Positions 56,056 through 64,000 of a stretch of 64,000 nt of DNA are shown here, one piece after another. This DNA is from an uncultured Erythrobacter sp. Lineage in GTDB: Bacteria; Pseudomonadota; Alphaproteobacteria; Sphingomonadales; Sphingomonadaceae. Location: contig CANKYZ010000002.1 of NCBI GenBank assembly GCA_947488325.1, positions 186,001 through 250,000 on the forward strand. Direction: 5' to 3'. Made by a program: the position numbers and the translations under genes. Numbering within the stretch: the first letter of the stretch is position 1; each line of letters starts with the position of its first letter. Under the pieces are notes generated by a model, which was not told where the DNA came from, did not search any database, and worked only from the letters and a program-made list of their open reading frames with translations.

Positions 56056-57426
56056 ATGATCCATGATGTACACATAATCGGCGGCGGTCTCGCCGGAAGC
56101 GAAGCTGCCTGGCAACTGGCCCAGCGCGGCGTAAAAGTGCGGCTATCAGAAATGCGCGGTTCGGGCGAACAAACACCCGCACATCAGACTGACGGTTTGG
56201 CAGAACTGGTGTGTTCTAACTCATTCCGCTCTGACGATGATACGAAGAACGCAGTTGGCCTGCTCCACCACGAAATGCGTGAGCTCGACAGTATCGTCAT
56301 GCGCGCCGGCGAAGTTGCACGGGTACCCGCAGGCAGCGCAATGGCTGTGGACCGCGATGTGTTTTCTGCCGAAGTAGAAAAGGCGCTGAGCGAACATCTC
56401 AATATTACAGTGGTGCGCGAACGGGTGGACGCTCTGCCCACCTCCGGTTTCACTATTGTCGCAACCGGTCCGCTGACTGCGCAATCACTAGCGCAGAGCA
56501 TTGTTACGGCTACTGGCGAAGACCGGCTTGCATTCTTTGATGCGATTGCCCCCATCGTGCACCGCGATTCCATCGATATGGATATTGCGTGGATCCAATC
56601 ACGCTGGGACAAAACGACAGCCGCTTCGAATGAAGAAGGCGATTACATAAATTGCCCGATGACGAAGGAACAATACTACGCCTTTCAAGCCGGTTTGATC
56701 GCGGCAGAAAAAACTGAGTTTAAGGAGTGGGAGAAAGACACACCCTATTTCGACGGCTGCATGCCTATCGAAGTGATGGCGGAACGCGGGGTTGAGACAT
56801 TGCGCTTTGGTCCAATGAAGCCGGTCGGGTTGGACAACCCGCGCGACACTACCGAAGAATTTCCGCAAGGGCGTTGGCCCTATGCCGTGGTGCAGCTGCG
56901 TCAGGATAACAAACTAGGCACTTTGTGGAACATGGTCGGGTTTCAGACCAAGATGAAATATGGCGCGCAGATTGAACTTTTCCGCACTATTCCTGGTCTG
57001 GAGAATGCAGAATTCGCCCGGCTTGGCGGATTGCACCGCAACACTTTCATCAACTCCCCCCAGGTGCTCGACCGCCAATTGCGTTTGAAAGCAGCCCCTC
57101 ATGTCCGCTTCGCCGGGCAGGTTACCGGTTGCGAAGGCTATGTTGAAAGCGCGGCGATTGGGCTGGTTTCGGGAATGATGACCGCCGGAGAACTGACAGG
57201 CCGGGATTGGAGCCCCCTTCCCCCATCGACCGCACTCGGTGCTTTGCTCAGCCACATCACCGGCGACGCGGAGGCCGAGACATTTCAGCCAATGAATGTG
57301 AATTTCGGTCTATTCCCGCCTTTGCACGATGTGAAGAAGAAGCAACGCAAAGAGGCCTATACCTCACGCGGCAAGGCCGATTTGCAGGATTGGCTGCGCA
57401 AAAACGCAGAACCAGTACCCGCCTAG
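56056..57426 (+). CDS. trmFO: folate-dependent tRNA methyltransferase TrmFO
   Basis: TrmFO methylates U54 of tRNA using methylenetetrahydrofolate and FAD. The 456-aa protein starts [18 protein letters not shown] (FAD binding) and carries [10 protein letters not shown] (catalytic-region Cys) and [12 protein letters not shown]. It converges with the EF-hand gene 4 bases away. Confidence 0.95.
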   Translation: MIHDVHIIGGGLAGSEAAWQLAQRGVKVRLSEMRGSGEQTPAHQTDGLAELVCSNSFRSDDDTKNAVGLLHHEMRELDSIVMRAGEVARVPAGSAMAVDRDVFSAEVEKALSEHLNITVVRERVDALPTSGFTIVATGPLTAQSLAQSIVTATGEDRLAFFDAIAPIVHRDSIDMDIAWIQSRWDKTTAASNEEGDYINCPMTKEQYYAFQAGLIAAEKTEFKEWEKDTPYFDGCMPIEVMAERGVETLRFGPMKPVGLDNPRDTTEEFPQGRWPYAVVQLRQDNKLGTLWNMVGFQTKMKYGAQIELFRTIPGLENAEFARLGGLHRNTFINSPQVLDRQLRLKAAPHVRFAGQVTGCEGYVESAAIGLVSGMMTAGELTGRDWSPLPPSTALGALLSHITGDAEAETFQPMNVNFGLFPPLHDVKKKQRKEAYTSRGKADLQDWLRKNAEPVPA

Positions 57427-57430
57427 GTAC

Positions 57431-57895
57431 CTAACAGCGGCAAGATGGCCGTGATTGGCGGGGCCTAGGCGCGGATGTTGCAAATTCGGCCGGCGTCAGT
57501 TCAGCATTGCCATTGGCATCCATGCCGTCGAATCGTTCTGCTGTGGTGACCGCCCATTCTTCGAATGTCAGCAAATTGTTTCCATCGATATCAAGCTTCC
57601 TGAAGGCGTCAGAGCGGCTTGAGAGCATTTCATTGCGGGTGATGACCCTGTCACGATTCCGATCATAGCGAAAGAAACGTCGTTCTTCGCGCGTCAATTC
57701 ACTGGCTTCTGGCGGGGCAGGTCCGGTCAGATCACCGGGATCAACTTCGGGAAGGATGTCGGGGGCTTCGACAATTTCTTCGGGTTCAGGCGGCGGCGGA
57801 GCGTTGTTTTCAATTTGCGCACGTGCCTGCCACCAGAACACTCCAACGCCTGCCAATATCAATCCTACGAAGACACCGAGTACTGTTTGACGCAT
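57431..57895 (-). CDS. membrane-anchored EF-hand protein
   Basis: The 154-aa product has one N-terminal membrane segment (about 5-22), a Pro/Glu-rich linker, and three EF-hand-like loops: DRNRDRVITRNE, DIDGNNLLTFEE and DANGNAELTPAE. The spacing and residues D-x-D/N-x-N suit calcium binding in the periplasm. It ends with a Cys-containing tail (RPSCRC). The ATG at 57895 has GAGGA upstream; a GTG four codons earlier is possible. Confidence 0.8.
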   Translation of the reverse strand: MRQTVLGVFVGLILAGVGVFWWQARAQIENNAPPPPEPEEIVEAPDILPEVDPGDLTGPAPPEASELTREERRFFRYDRNRDRVITRNEMLSSRSDAFRKLDIDGNNLLTFEEWAVTTAERFDGMDANGNAELTPAEFATSAPRPRQSRPSCRC

Positions 57896-57936
57896 TTCAT
57901 TCCTCACGACCCAACCATCTGAGAGATTACACGTAT

Positions 57937-58602
57937 TTAGCGCCCGAGGATAGCTGCTCTTGTTGCAATTATTGAAGCAGTCCTGCCCTCCATCATTGGT
58001 CGCCCGCCGCGCTTAAGGGACCGACGCCCCAACGCACCTAGCACCGCCAAACCGCGCGCGCCGGATGGAAGTCGGGGACTAGATTTTCCATTGGCCATGC
58101 CCAACTCAATCAGCAGCTCTCGTTCCTCAGTTGAGGAAACATTGGATGCAAGGTCTGCGAAAATCCAATACCGCGCAGCTGCGACATATGCTTCCCACCC
58201 ATTTATGAGCCCAGGCGGTTTGCCATAAGCTGCTAGCAATGCATCTTGTCGTCCAGCAACAAAGAGATGTGCATGGTCTTCAGTCAAAGGAGGCTCTGCC
58301 AACATCTGCTCCCAGCCATCGACAAGACTGATCAGAGCCTCTTCACGGGTCAACCAATGCTCACCAATCTTATCCAAGACAACGTCACCTGTTGGCCGTT
58401 CATCAATCGGTTTACCCAACATATCACGCCACCAGGCGAGCCGCATTTGCCCAAGCATCGGCTCTGATGTCGCCGCCACAATCCGCGCAAACCGACGATC
58501 GAGTTCAAAAAACAACGTTAACGCGCCGCGCACGCTTGGCTGCGTATGCGCCAAGGCAATTTGCACCTCGGTCGAAAGGGGTTCGTCAGACGCTTTAGAC
58601 AT
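57937..58602 (-). CDS. squalene/phytoene synthase family protein
   Basis: The 221-aa product resembles the squalene/phytoene synthase-like proteins of alphaproteobacteria related to mitochondrial NDUFAF6, with LFFELDRRFARIV, EPMLGQMRLAWWRDML and ARYWIF. The DxxxD motifs of true prenyl synthases are not clear, so an assembly-factor role is as likely as terpene synthesis. The ATG at 58602 is chosen; the open frame extends to 58674. Confidence 0.75.
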   Translation of the reverse strand: MSKASDEPLSTEVQIALAHTQPSVRGALTLFFELDRRFARIVAATSEPMLGQMRLAWWRDMLGKPIDERPTGDVVLDKIGEHWLTREEALISLVDGWEQMLAEPPLTEDHAHLFVAGRQDALLAAYGKPPGLINGWEAYVAAARYWIFADLASNVSSTEERELLIELGMANGKSSPRLPSGARGLAVLGALGRRSLKRGGRPMMEGRTASIIATRAAILGR

Positions 58603-58814
58603 AGAGGCGCTCTTAGCGGGCGAAGGGGGTGGAACGTCAAGCACCCAATCCAAAGGCCCATTCTGCATAGCCACAGTTAAGGACTGTAATGCGAGGTAAG
58701 TTCTTGTTTACCAAACTAGTTCGGATTCCGCTTACTGGATGCAGGCTATAGCCACCAAACGTAATTGAGATTCCGCATCATTTTGTGCTGGAATTGACCT
58801 GAGGACGTGGACCT
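58603..58814. other. divergent promoter region, nothing specific recognised
   Basis: This stretch lies between the squalene/phytoene-like gene and the Tad-like locus and must contain divergent promoters. I find no reliable -35/-10 pair or CtrA site. Confidence 0.35.
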
Positions 58815-60791
58815 ATGGGCCAGACAACTGATAATCGACAATCTTTCTTTCGCAGCATCGCGAAAGACAAGACGGCTAATACAATCGCAATTTCCGCAGC
58901 GTCGCTTGTGCCATTGATGGCAATGGTCGGTGGCGGTGTTGATGCCAGTCGCTATTACATGGCTGAAACGCGGCTCCAATCTGCCTGTGATGCTGGCGCT
59001 CTCGCTTCGCGCAGAGCGATGGACGATTTGAACTTCACCAGTGAACACCGTCAGATTGGCGAAAATTTCTTCGATCAAAACTATGAAGACGGGTTGTTAG
59101 GCACCGAAGGTTTAAGCCGTTCCTATAGTGCGACTGCTGATGGTGAGGTCAATGGTGTGGCAACCGGCACCCTACCCACATCAATTATGGGCGCATTTGG
59201 TTACGATGAATTCGAACTTGCCGTCGATTGCACTGCCGATATCAACATCTCCAACTCAGACATTATGTTTGTGGTTGATGTGACGGGTTCAATGAACTGC
59301 GCACCTGACAATCCAAATGGTGGTGCGTGCAACAATACGGAAGCGCCCGACGCAAAGATTCGGGGGTTGCGTACTGCGGTTATGACATTTTACGACACGG
59401 TCCAGGCATCAACGTCACCTAACGCGCAGGTGCGCTATGGAATGGTGCCATATGCTTCGAACGTGAATGTCGGGAATGCGGTTGTTGATGAAAATCAAGC
59501 ATGGATGGCCCAAAGCCACACTTATCAATCACGCGAAGCCGATCCGATCATAACGGTAACCTATGAGCCGGAGACTTATACCTACACACGGACCGGCGAT
59601 GCATTCGGTTTTGATTTTCAAGGCAGGGTCGAAGAAAACGACTATGGCGTCACGACGTTCAATGACTGTGTCGCGCTAATCAACACACGCCAAGATATCT
59701 TCGTGACAAGCAGCGAAGCGAGCTGGACCCAGGTCTCACAATCCGGCTCTGACCCGCGCGTCACAGTTTATGACGGTATTGTCACCTATGAATCTTACAC
59801 CTTCGATGGCGGAACCTATTTCGGTAGCGCTGATCTCTGCCGACTGTATTACAACCACAATGAGTATGACGCTGCGTCGACTATCACGGTGACCGAAGGT
59901 CGGGTCGAAACCGAAGAATTCCGCTGGGCCTATCGGCCTGTGGAATGGTCCCTCGCAGGTCTTTATGACGACAACCGGACCGTGCTTCCGCTTGGCGCAA
60001 ATGGGTCGGATATACAGGTGACGTGGGATGGTTGTATCGAAGAAGCACGAAGCACAAACCCAAACTCAGTTACTGCCACGACGTTTAATCCAAATACTCC
60101 CGCCGATGCATTCGACCTCGACATCAATTTGCGACCAGCGACCGACGATCAGCGTTGGGCACCAGTACTAGATGAAGTGGTGTGGAAGCGCGAAAATGGC
60201 AACAACAACACTCAGGATGAAATCTTCCAGTTTAACGGAGAAAACGACGAGCGACGTGCGGGCTATTCATGCCCTGCCGAAGCATTTCGCCTTACCGACA
60301 TCAATCGCGGCGACATGCAGAACTTTGTCAACAGCCTGAGAGGCCGCAGCAATACTTATCATGATATCGGCATGATTTGGGGAGCGCGGTTCCTGTCACC
60401 AAACGGAATCTTCGAAGCGGATAACACCACGGCGCCGAACGGCGACGCAATCAGTCGCCATCTTGTATTTATGACCGATGGTCTGCTTGTTCCGAGTGTC
60501 GAAGTGTATGGCACATATGGTATCGAATGGTGGGATCGCCGCGTTACTGGGGACAGTCCCTCAAACGGTCTGGCATCTACGCGGCATGCAGAACGTTTCC
60601 AAGCGGCCTGCCGCGCTGCGCGCCAGGAGAACATTTCGGTTTGGGTCATCGCCTTTGGCACGGCACTTAGTCAAAACCTGATCGATTGCGCAACGCCTGG
60701 TCGTGCGTTTGTCGCTGACGATTCTGATGAGCTGCGCGACCGTTTTCAAGAAATTGCACAACGCATTGCCGCGCTAAGGCTGACACAATGA
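58815..60791 (+). CDS. TadG-like protein with von Willebrand A domain
   Basis: The 658-aa protein starts with a TadE/TadG-type N-terminal membrane segment (TANTIAISAASLVPLMAMVG) and ALASRRAMDD, followed by a VWA domain with MIDAS-like VVDVTGSMNC and VFMTDGLLVP. Inside the VWA region lies a long Thr/Tyr-rich insert (about 230-460). The C-terminus (DDSDELRDRFQEIAQRI) is typical of Tad VWA proteins. No tadA, tadB, tadC or pilin gene is here. It likely acts in the periplasm in adhesion or pilus assembly. The next gene overlaps by 4 bases. Confidence 0.85.
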   Translation: MGQTTDNRQSFFRSIAKDKTANTIAISAASLVPLMAMVGGGVDASRYYMAETRLQSACDAGALASRRAMDDLNFTSEHRQIGENFFDQNYEDGLLGTEGLSRSYSATADGEVNGVATGTLPTSIMGAFGYDEFELAVDCTADINISNSDIMFVVDVTGSMNCAPDNPNGGACNNTEAPDAKIRGLRTAVMTFYDTVQASTSPNAQVRYGMVPYASNVNVGNAVVDENQAWMAQSHTYQSREADPIITVTYEPETYTYTRTGDAFGFDFQGRVEENDYGVTTFNDCVALINTRQDIFVTSSEASWTQVSQSGSDPRVTVYDGIVTYESYTFDGGTYFGSADLCRLYYNHNEYDAASTITVTEGRVETEEFRWAYRPVEWSLAGLYDDNRTVLPLGANGSDIQVTWDGCIEEARSTNPNSVTATTFNPNTPADAFDLDINLRPATDDQRWAPVLDEVVWKRENGNNNTQDEIFQFNGENDERRAGYSCPAEAFRLTDINRGDMQNFVNSLRGRSNTYHDIGMIWGARFLSPNGIFEADNTTAPNGDAISRHLVFMTDGLLVPSVEVYGTYGIEWWDRRVTGDSPSNGLASTRHAERFQAACRAARQENISVWVIAFGTALSQNLIDCATPGRAFVADDSDELRDRFQEIAQRIAALRLTQ

Positions 60792-61387
60792 TCTGGCAGG
60801 CTCATATGAAGCGCCTTGCGCAGAACAAGGACGGTGCAACCTTAGTCGAGTTTGGCTTTGTTGCACCGGTCCTGATCCTGATGATCATGGGAGTCTTTGA
60901 TCTGACTCACTCGCAGTACACTACTGCATTGGTTAATGGTGCAATGCAGGATGCCGGCCGCAACCTTACGCTCGAAAGCGCTGGCAGCCAGGAAAGCGCG
61001 ATTGACCAGATCGTTATTGATCAGGTTTCCAATGTTGTACCGAATTCGGCGTCGGTGAGGCTCGAGAAACTCTCTCACTTCGACTTTAGTGATATTTCCG
61101 AACCAGAGGAATTCACCGACGATAACAATGATGGCATTTGTAACAACAACGAAGTCTTCGTTGATGTGAACGAAAACAACCAATGGGATCCGGATCGCGG
61201 CCAAGAAGGGATCGGCGGCGCGCGTGATGCAGTTCTATACACAGCAATCGTAACTTACCCGCGGTTGTTTCCCATGGCTGGTCTAGCCGGAATGTCGGAA
61301 AATGTTGAAATCCGCGCATCGACAGTGCTCAGAAATCAGCCCTACGATGAGCAAAACCGTACCACCACGACAGGGAACTGTATCTGA
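60788..61387 (+). CDS. TadE-like pseudopilin
   Basis: The 199-aa protein has the TadE N-terminal motif: basic residues, then GATLVEFGFVAPVLILMIMG with the conserved Glu after the cleavage/processing region. The mature part has a Asp/Asn-rich segment (TDDNNDGICNNNEVFVDVNE) that resembles a calcium-binding loop. ATGA overlap with the VWA gene; its stop overlaps the next ATG. Confidence 0.85.
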   Translation: MIWQAHMKRLAQNKDGATLVEFGFVAPVLILMIMGVFDLTHSQYTTALVNGAMQDAGRNLTLESAGSQESAIDQIVIDQVSNVVPNSASVRLEKLSHFDFSDISEPEEFTDDNNDGICNNNEVFVDVNENNQWDPDRGQEGIGGARDAVLYTAIVTYPRLFPMAGLAGMSENVEIRASTVLRNQPYDEQNRTTTTGNCI

Positions 61388-62076
61388 TGGCTACCCTCAC
61401 CTTTCCGCGCCGCTGCGCGCAGTTATTGTCAAATTTAGGGCGCGACACTTCTGCTGTCGCCATGGTCGAATTTGCATTCGCTGCTCCGATTGTGCTCAGC
61501 ATGGGTCTGCTTGGCGTAGAAACGGCAAATTTGGCAGTCACTCATATGAAGGTCAGCCAGCTGGCAATGCAGGTCGCGGATAACGCCTCTCGTGTTGGTG
61601 ACACCGAAGTCCTAACCGCTCGCCGCGTTTTTGAAGATGATATCAACGAAACATTGGTTGGCGGCGAACGGCTTGGCGAATCGCTTGATATCTTCGAAAA
61701 CGGCCGGGTCATTATTTCCAGCCTTCAGCAAAATCCCGATGGCGGACAATGGATCGCATGGCAGCGTTGTCGAGGTGCCAAAAATCATCCATCAAGCTTT
61801 GGTGTGGAAGGTGATGGTGCAAGCGGGTTCGGCTTTTTGGGCATGGGAGAATCCGCGAACCGGATCACCGCAAGCCCAGGTACGGCGGTGATGTTTGTTG
61901 AGGTGTCTTACACCTATGATCCCATCTCTCCATTAGAGTTCTTTGGTGATACTCAGATTAACTACACTGCAGCGTTCAACATACGTGATAACCGCGATCT
62001 CTCGCAAATTCATCAGACTACCCCAGCATCGCCAGTTGCAAACTGCGCCGTCTTCTCAAGCGACCGCCCCAGTTAA
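61387..62076 (+). CDS. second TadE-like pseudopilin
   Basis: The 229-aa protein has a basic N-terminus followed by SAVAMVEFAFAAPIVLSMGL, the same TadE pattern as its neighbour, and a 180-residue periplasmic part. The start overlaps the previous stop by one base. It is last in the locus and is followed by a terminator. Confidence 0.85.
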   Translation: MATLTFPRRCAQLLSNLGRDTSAVAMVEFAFAAPIVLSMGLLGVETANLAVTHMKVSQLAMQVADNASRVGDTEVLTARRVFEDDINETLVGGERLGESLDIFENGRVIISSLQQNPDGGQWIAWQRCRGAKNHPSSFGVEGDGASGFGFLGMGESANRITASPGTAVMFVEVSYTYDPISPLEFFGDTQINYTAAFNIRDNRDLSQIHQTTPASPVANCAVFSSDRPS

Positions 62077-62099
62077 ATCATCAAACTGCTAGAGTTATG

Positions 62100-62136
62100 A
62101 AAAGGGAGGCCGCGAGGACATCGTAGCCTCCCTTTT
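62100..62136. terminator. bidirectional terminator, Tad-like locus / pdhB
   Basis: AAAAGGGAGGC and GCCTCCCTTTT form an 11-bp stem with a 15-base loop and A/T flanks on both sides. It fits the convergence of the TadE genes and pdhB. Confidence 0.88.
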
Positions 62137-62143
62137 CTTACTC

Positions 62144-63502
62144 TTAGACGTAACAAACCCTCTTCACTGCCTCGACAATCCGCGGCGGATCGATCAGCGC
62201 GAGCTTTTCGAGGTTCGCGGCATAAGGTAGTGGGACGTCTTCATTACATACGCGCAGAACCGGGGCATCGAGATGATCAAAACCCTCCTCCATGCAGATT
62301 GCCACAATTTCACTGGCGATGGAGCAAGTTGGCCAGCCTTCCTCAGCGATAACTAGGCGGTTCGTCTTCGCCAGACTGTCCAGCACGGCTTGCTTATCAA
62401 GCGGGCGCAATGTGCGAAGGTCGATGATTTCCACATCGATGCCTTCTGCTGCCAGTGTTTCAGCTGCCTCCAACGCCATTCCAACACCAATTGAGTACGT
62501 CACGATGGTCGCATCTTTGCCTTCTTTGACAACTCGCGCCTTGCCGATGGGCAATACGTGATCGTCAAGATCGGGTACATCATAGCTGCGGCCATAAACC
62601 AATTCGTTTTCAAGGAAGACGACCGGGTCCTCCGAACGGATTGCAGCCTTCATCAGACCCTTTGCATCGGCGCTGTCATAGGGTGCGATGACAATCAGTC
62701 CGGGGACGCTGGCATACCATGGACCGTAATTCTGGCTGTGCTGCGCGCCAACACGGCTCGCCGCACCATTCGGGCCGCGAAATACGATTGGACAGCGCAT
62801 CTGGCCACCACTCATATAGTTGGTTTTGGCCGCTGAATTCACGATGTGATCTATCGCCTGCATCGCGAAATTAAAGGTCATAAACTCAACGATAGGCTTC
62901 AATCCGCCCATCGCCGCACCCGCACCAATTCCGGCAAAACCATATTCAGTGATCGGTGTGTCGATGACACGTTTTGGACCAAATTCTTCGAGTAGGCCCT
63001 GTGTGACCTTGTAAGCACCTTGATACTCGGCGACTTCCTCACCCATGACGAAAACACGGCGATCAGCGCGCATTTCTTCTGCCATGGCATCACGTAAAGC
63101 ATCACGCACTTGCGTACTGGTGAAGGATGTACCGGCAGGGATTGCGGGGTCGTTCACCGCAACCACTGCCGCGGGCGCTTCCGCTGCGGGTGCAGGAGCA
63201 GGAGATGCTGCTGGGGGCGGTGCAGGAGCTTCCGCGCCAGAGCCAGAATCCTCCCCTTCCCCTTCCCCTTCGATCTGTGCAATCACCGTACCTACAGCGA
63301 CATTCTCAGCCCCTTCGGCAACCAGAATCTTGGTCAGAACACCTTCATCGATGGCCTCAAACTCCATCGTGGCTTTATCGGTTTCGATCTCAGCGATAAT
63401 ATCACCCGGCTCGATCGCGTCGCCTTCTGCTTTAAGCCATTTGGCGAGCGTGCCTTCTTCCATCGTTGGTGAAAGAGCGGGCATTTTGAGTTCGATAGCC
63501 AT
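62144..63502 (-). CDS. pdhB: pyruvate dehydrogenase E1 beta with N-terminal lipoyl domain
   Basis: PdhB is the beta subunit of the thiamin-diphosphate E1 component. The 452-aa protein carries an extra lipoyl domain at 1-80 with Lys43 ([10 protein letters not shown]), a Pro/Ala-rich linker, then the E1 beta body from about 127 ([43 protein letters not shown]). The lipoyl part is almost the same as in PdhC ([13 protein letters not shown]). The lipoyl-bearing E1 beta is known in alphaproteobacteria. Start overlaps the pdhA stop by one base. Confidence 0.96.
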   Translation of the reverse strand: MAIELKMPALSPTMEEGTLAKWLKAEGDAIEPGDIIAEIETDKATMEFEAIDEGVLTKILVAEGAENVAVGTVIAQIEGEGEGEDSGSGAEAPAPPPAASPAPAPAAEAPAAVVAVNDPAIPAGTSFTSTQVRDALRDAMAEEMRADRRVFVMGEEVAEYQGAYKVTQGLLEEFGPKRVIDTPITEYGFAGIGAGAAMGGLKPIVEFMTFNFAMQAIDHIVNSAAKTNYMSGGQMRCPIVFRGPNGAASRVGAQHSQNYGPWYASVPGLIVIAPYDSADAKGLMKAAIRSEDPVVFLENELVYGRSYDVPDLDDHVLPIGKARVVKEGKDATIVTYSIGVGMALEAAETLAAEGIDVEIIDLRTLRPLDKQAVLDSLAKTNRLVIAEEGWPTCSIASEIVAICMEEGFDHLDAPVLRVCNEDVPLPYAANLEKLALIDPPRIVEAVKRVCYV

Positions 63503-64000
63503 CAGTATTTCTCCACCAGAATATCGGTGTAGAGTTCGGCTGGCTGCGGTTCCGGTGAATTTTCGGAGAAGTCTGCTGCTTCGGTCACAATTTTTCGAAT
63601 GCCTTTGTCGATAGCTTTCAGATCAGCTTCATCATGTCCCGCCTCAATCAGCACACTTTTCATACGCTCAATCGGATCATGGTTGTCGCGCTGTTCTTGG
63701 ACCTCATCACGAGTCCGATATTTGGCGGGATCGGACATAGAATGCCCGCGATAGCGATAGGTGTTAAGCTCCATCAGAACCGGCCCATTGCCTTCACGCA
63801 CATGTTTAAAGGCGACCTCGGCAGCGGCACGGACTTCTAGGACATTCATCCCGTCAACTTCCATCCCAGGAATGCGGAATGCAGTGCCGCGGCGATGGAA
63901 CCGTGTTTCTGCTGATGAACGCGAACTGGCCGTTCCCATCGCATATTGGTTGTCCTCTACGACAAAGACGATTGGCAGTTTCCAAAGGGCAGCCATGTTG
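63502..64000 (-). CDS. pdhA: pyruvate dehydrogenase E1 alpha (C-terminal part)
   Basis: The gene runs off the right edge; about 165 C-terminal codons are present. Features are [22 protein letters not shown] (thiamin-diphosphate-site end), [12 protein letters not shown], and the phosphorylation-loop-like [18 protein letters not shown]. An internal ATG at 63996 is not the start. It overlaps pdhB (TGATG). Confidence 0.96.
   Translation of the reverse strand, partial: NMAALWKLPIVFVVEDNQYAMGTASSRSSAETRFHRRGTAFRIPGMEVDGMNVLEVRAAAEVAFKHVREGNGPVLMELNTYRYRGHSMSDPAKYRTRDEVQEQRDNHDPIERMKSVLIEAGHDEADLKAIDKGIRKIVTEAADFSENSPEPQPAELYTDILVEKY

Noticed and set aside
1..64000. mobile element, prophage or CRISPR array
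   Set aside because: No transposase, integrase, phage gene, direct-repeat array or target-site duplication was seen on reading both strands.

Overview
The window is a gene-dense, moderately GC-rich stretch of an alphaproteobacterial chromosome. It most likely comes from the Sphingomonadales, in the Erythrobacteraceae/Altererythrobacter-like range. Support comes from the dusB-ntrB-ntrC-ntrY-ntrX-hfq-hflX gene order, a fused ispDF, a pyruvate dehydrogenase E1 beta subunit with its own lipoyl domain, a PhaR regulator, a tandem-domain Hfq and a 'vgr-related' HELTH protein. Taxonomy is inferred from gene content only. I see no rRNA, insertion sequence, prophage, integrase or CRISPR array; one tRNA (Ser-UGA) is present. 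The region is mostly core housekeeping, so the notable points are unusual protein architectures and small regulatory or lesion signals rather than a new accessory system.

Layout. 1-4.5 kb: a HELTH-motif protein and a PCu(A)C copper-chaperone-like lipoprotein (minus strand), then dnaK-dnaJ with a likely RpoH-type promoter and an intergenic hairpin. 4.5-13 kb: a periplasmic metallo-beta-lactamase-fold hydrolase, a large patatin-related protein, radA-cvpA-(degenerate IscU-like protein), an MHS-type transporter and alr. 13-20 kb: phaR (with a palindrome upstream), a eukaryote/archaea-type proS, a DUF805 protein, an M28 peptidase, rnr and a UspA protein. 20-25 kb: pdhC (E2) with two subunit-binding domains, three small genes, lpdA (E3) behind a palindromic leader, a 65-aa gene and tRNA-Ser. 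25-34 kb: a class IV aminotransferase, a frameshifted sulfotransferase, a lytic transglycosylase, and a tightly overlapping chain of D,D-carboxypeptidase-tmk-holB-metG-tatD-MBL hydrolase-small membrane protein. 34-44 kb: mazG converging on the minus-strand nitrogen-regulation cluster dusB-ntrBC-ntrYX, then hfq-hflX. 44-50.5 kb: ispDF, a secreted protein, pncC/cinA, ratA, lipA, a beta carbonic anhydrase and a tetratricopeptide-like secreted protein. 50.7-58.6 kb: gyrA, a TauD-family dioxygenase, a YhhN protein divergent from a fatty acid desaturase, trmFO, an EF-hand protein and a squalene/phytoene synthase-like protein. 58.8-62 kb: a three-gene TadG(VWA)/TadE/TadE locus closed by a terminator. 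62-64 kb: pdhB and the 3' part of pdhA, cut by the window edge.

How the genes fit together. The pyruvate dehydrogenase complex is encoded at two sites 40 kb apart: pdhA-pdhB at the right edge and pdhC...lpdA near 20-24.7 kb. Nitrogen and redox signalling (NtrBC, NtrYX) sits beside RNA-based control (tandem Hfq) and the ribosome-associated GTPase HflX. Many neighbours overlap by 1-8 nt, which points to translational coupling. Two damaged genes stand out: the sulfotransferase, with an apparent one-base deletion near 26340, and the HELTH protein, with no usable start codon behind a good Shine-Dalgarno sequence.
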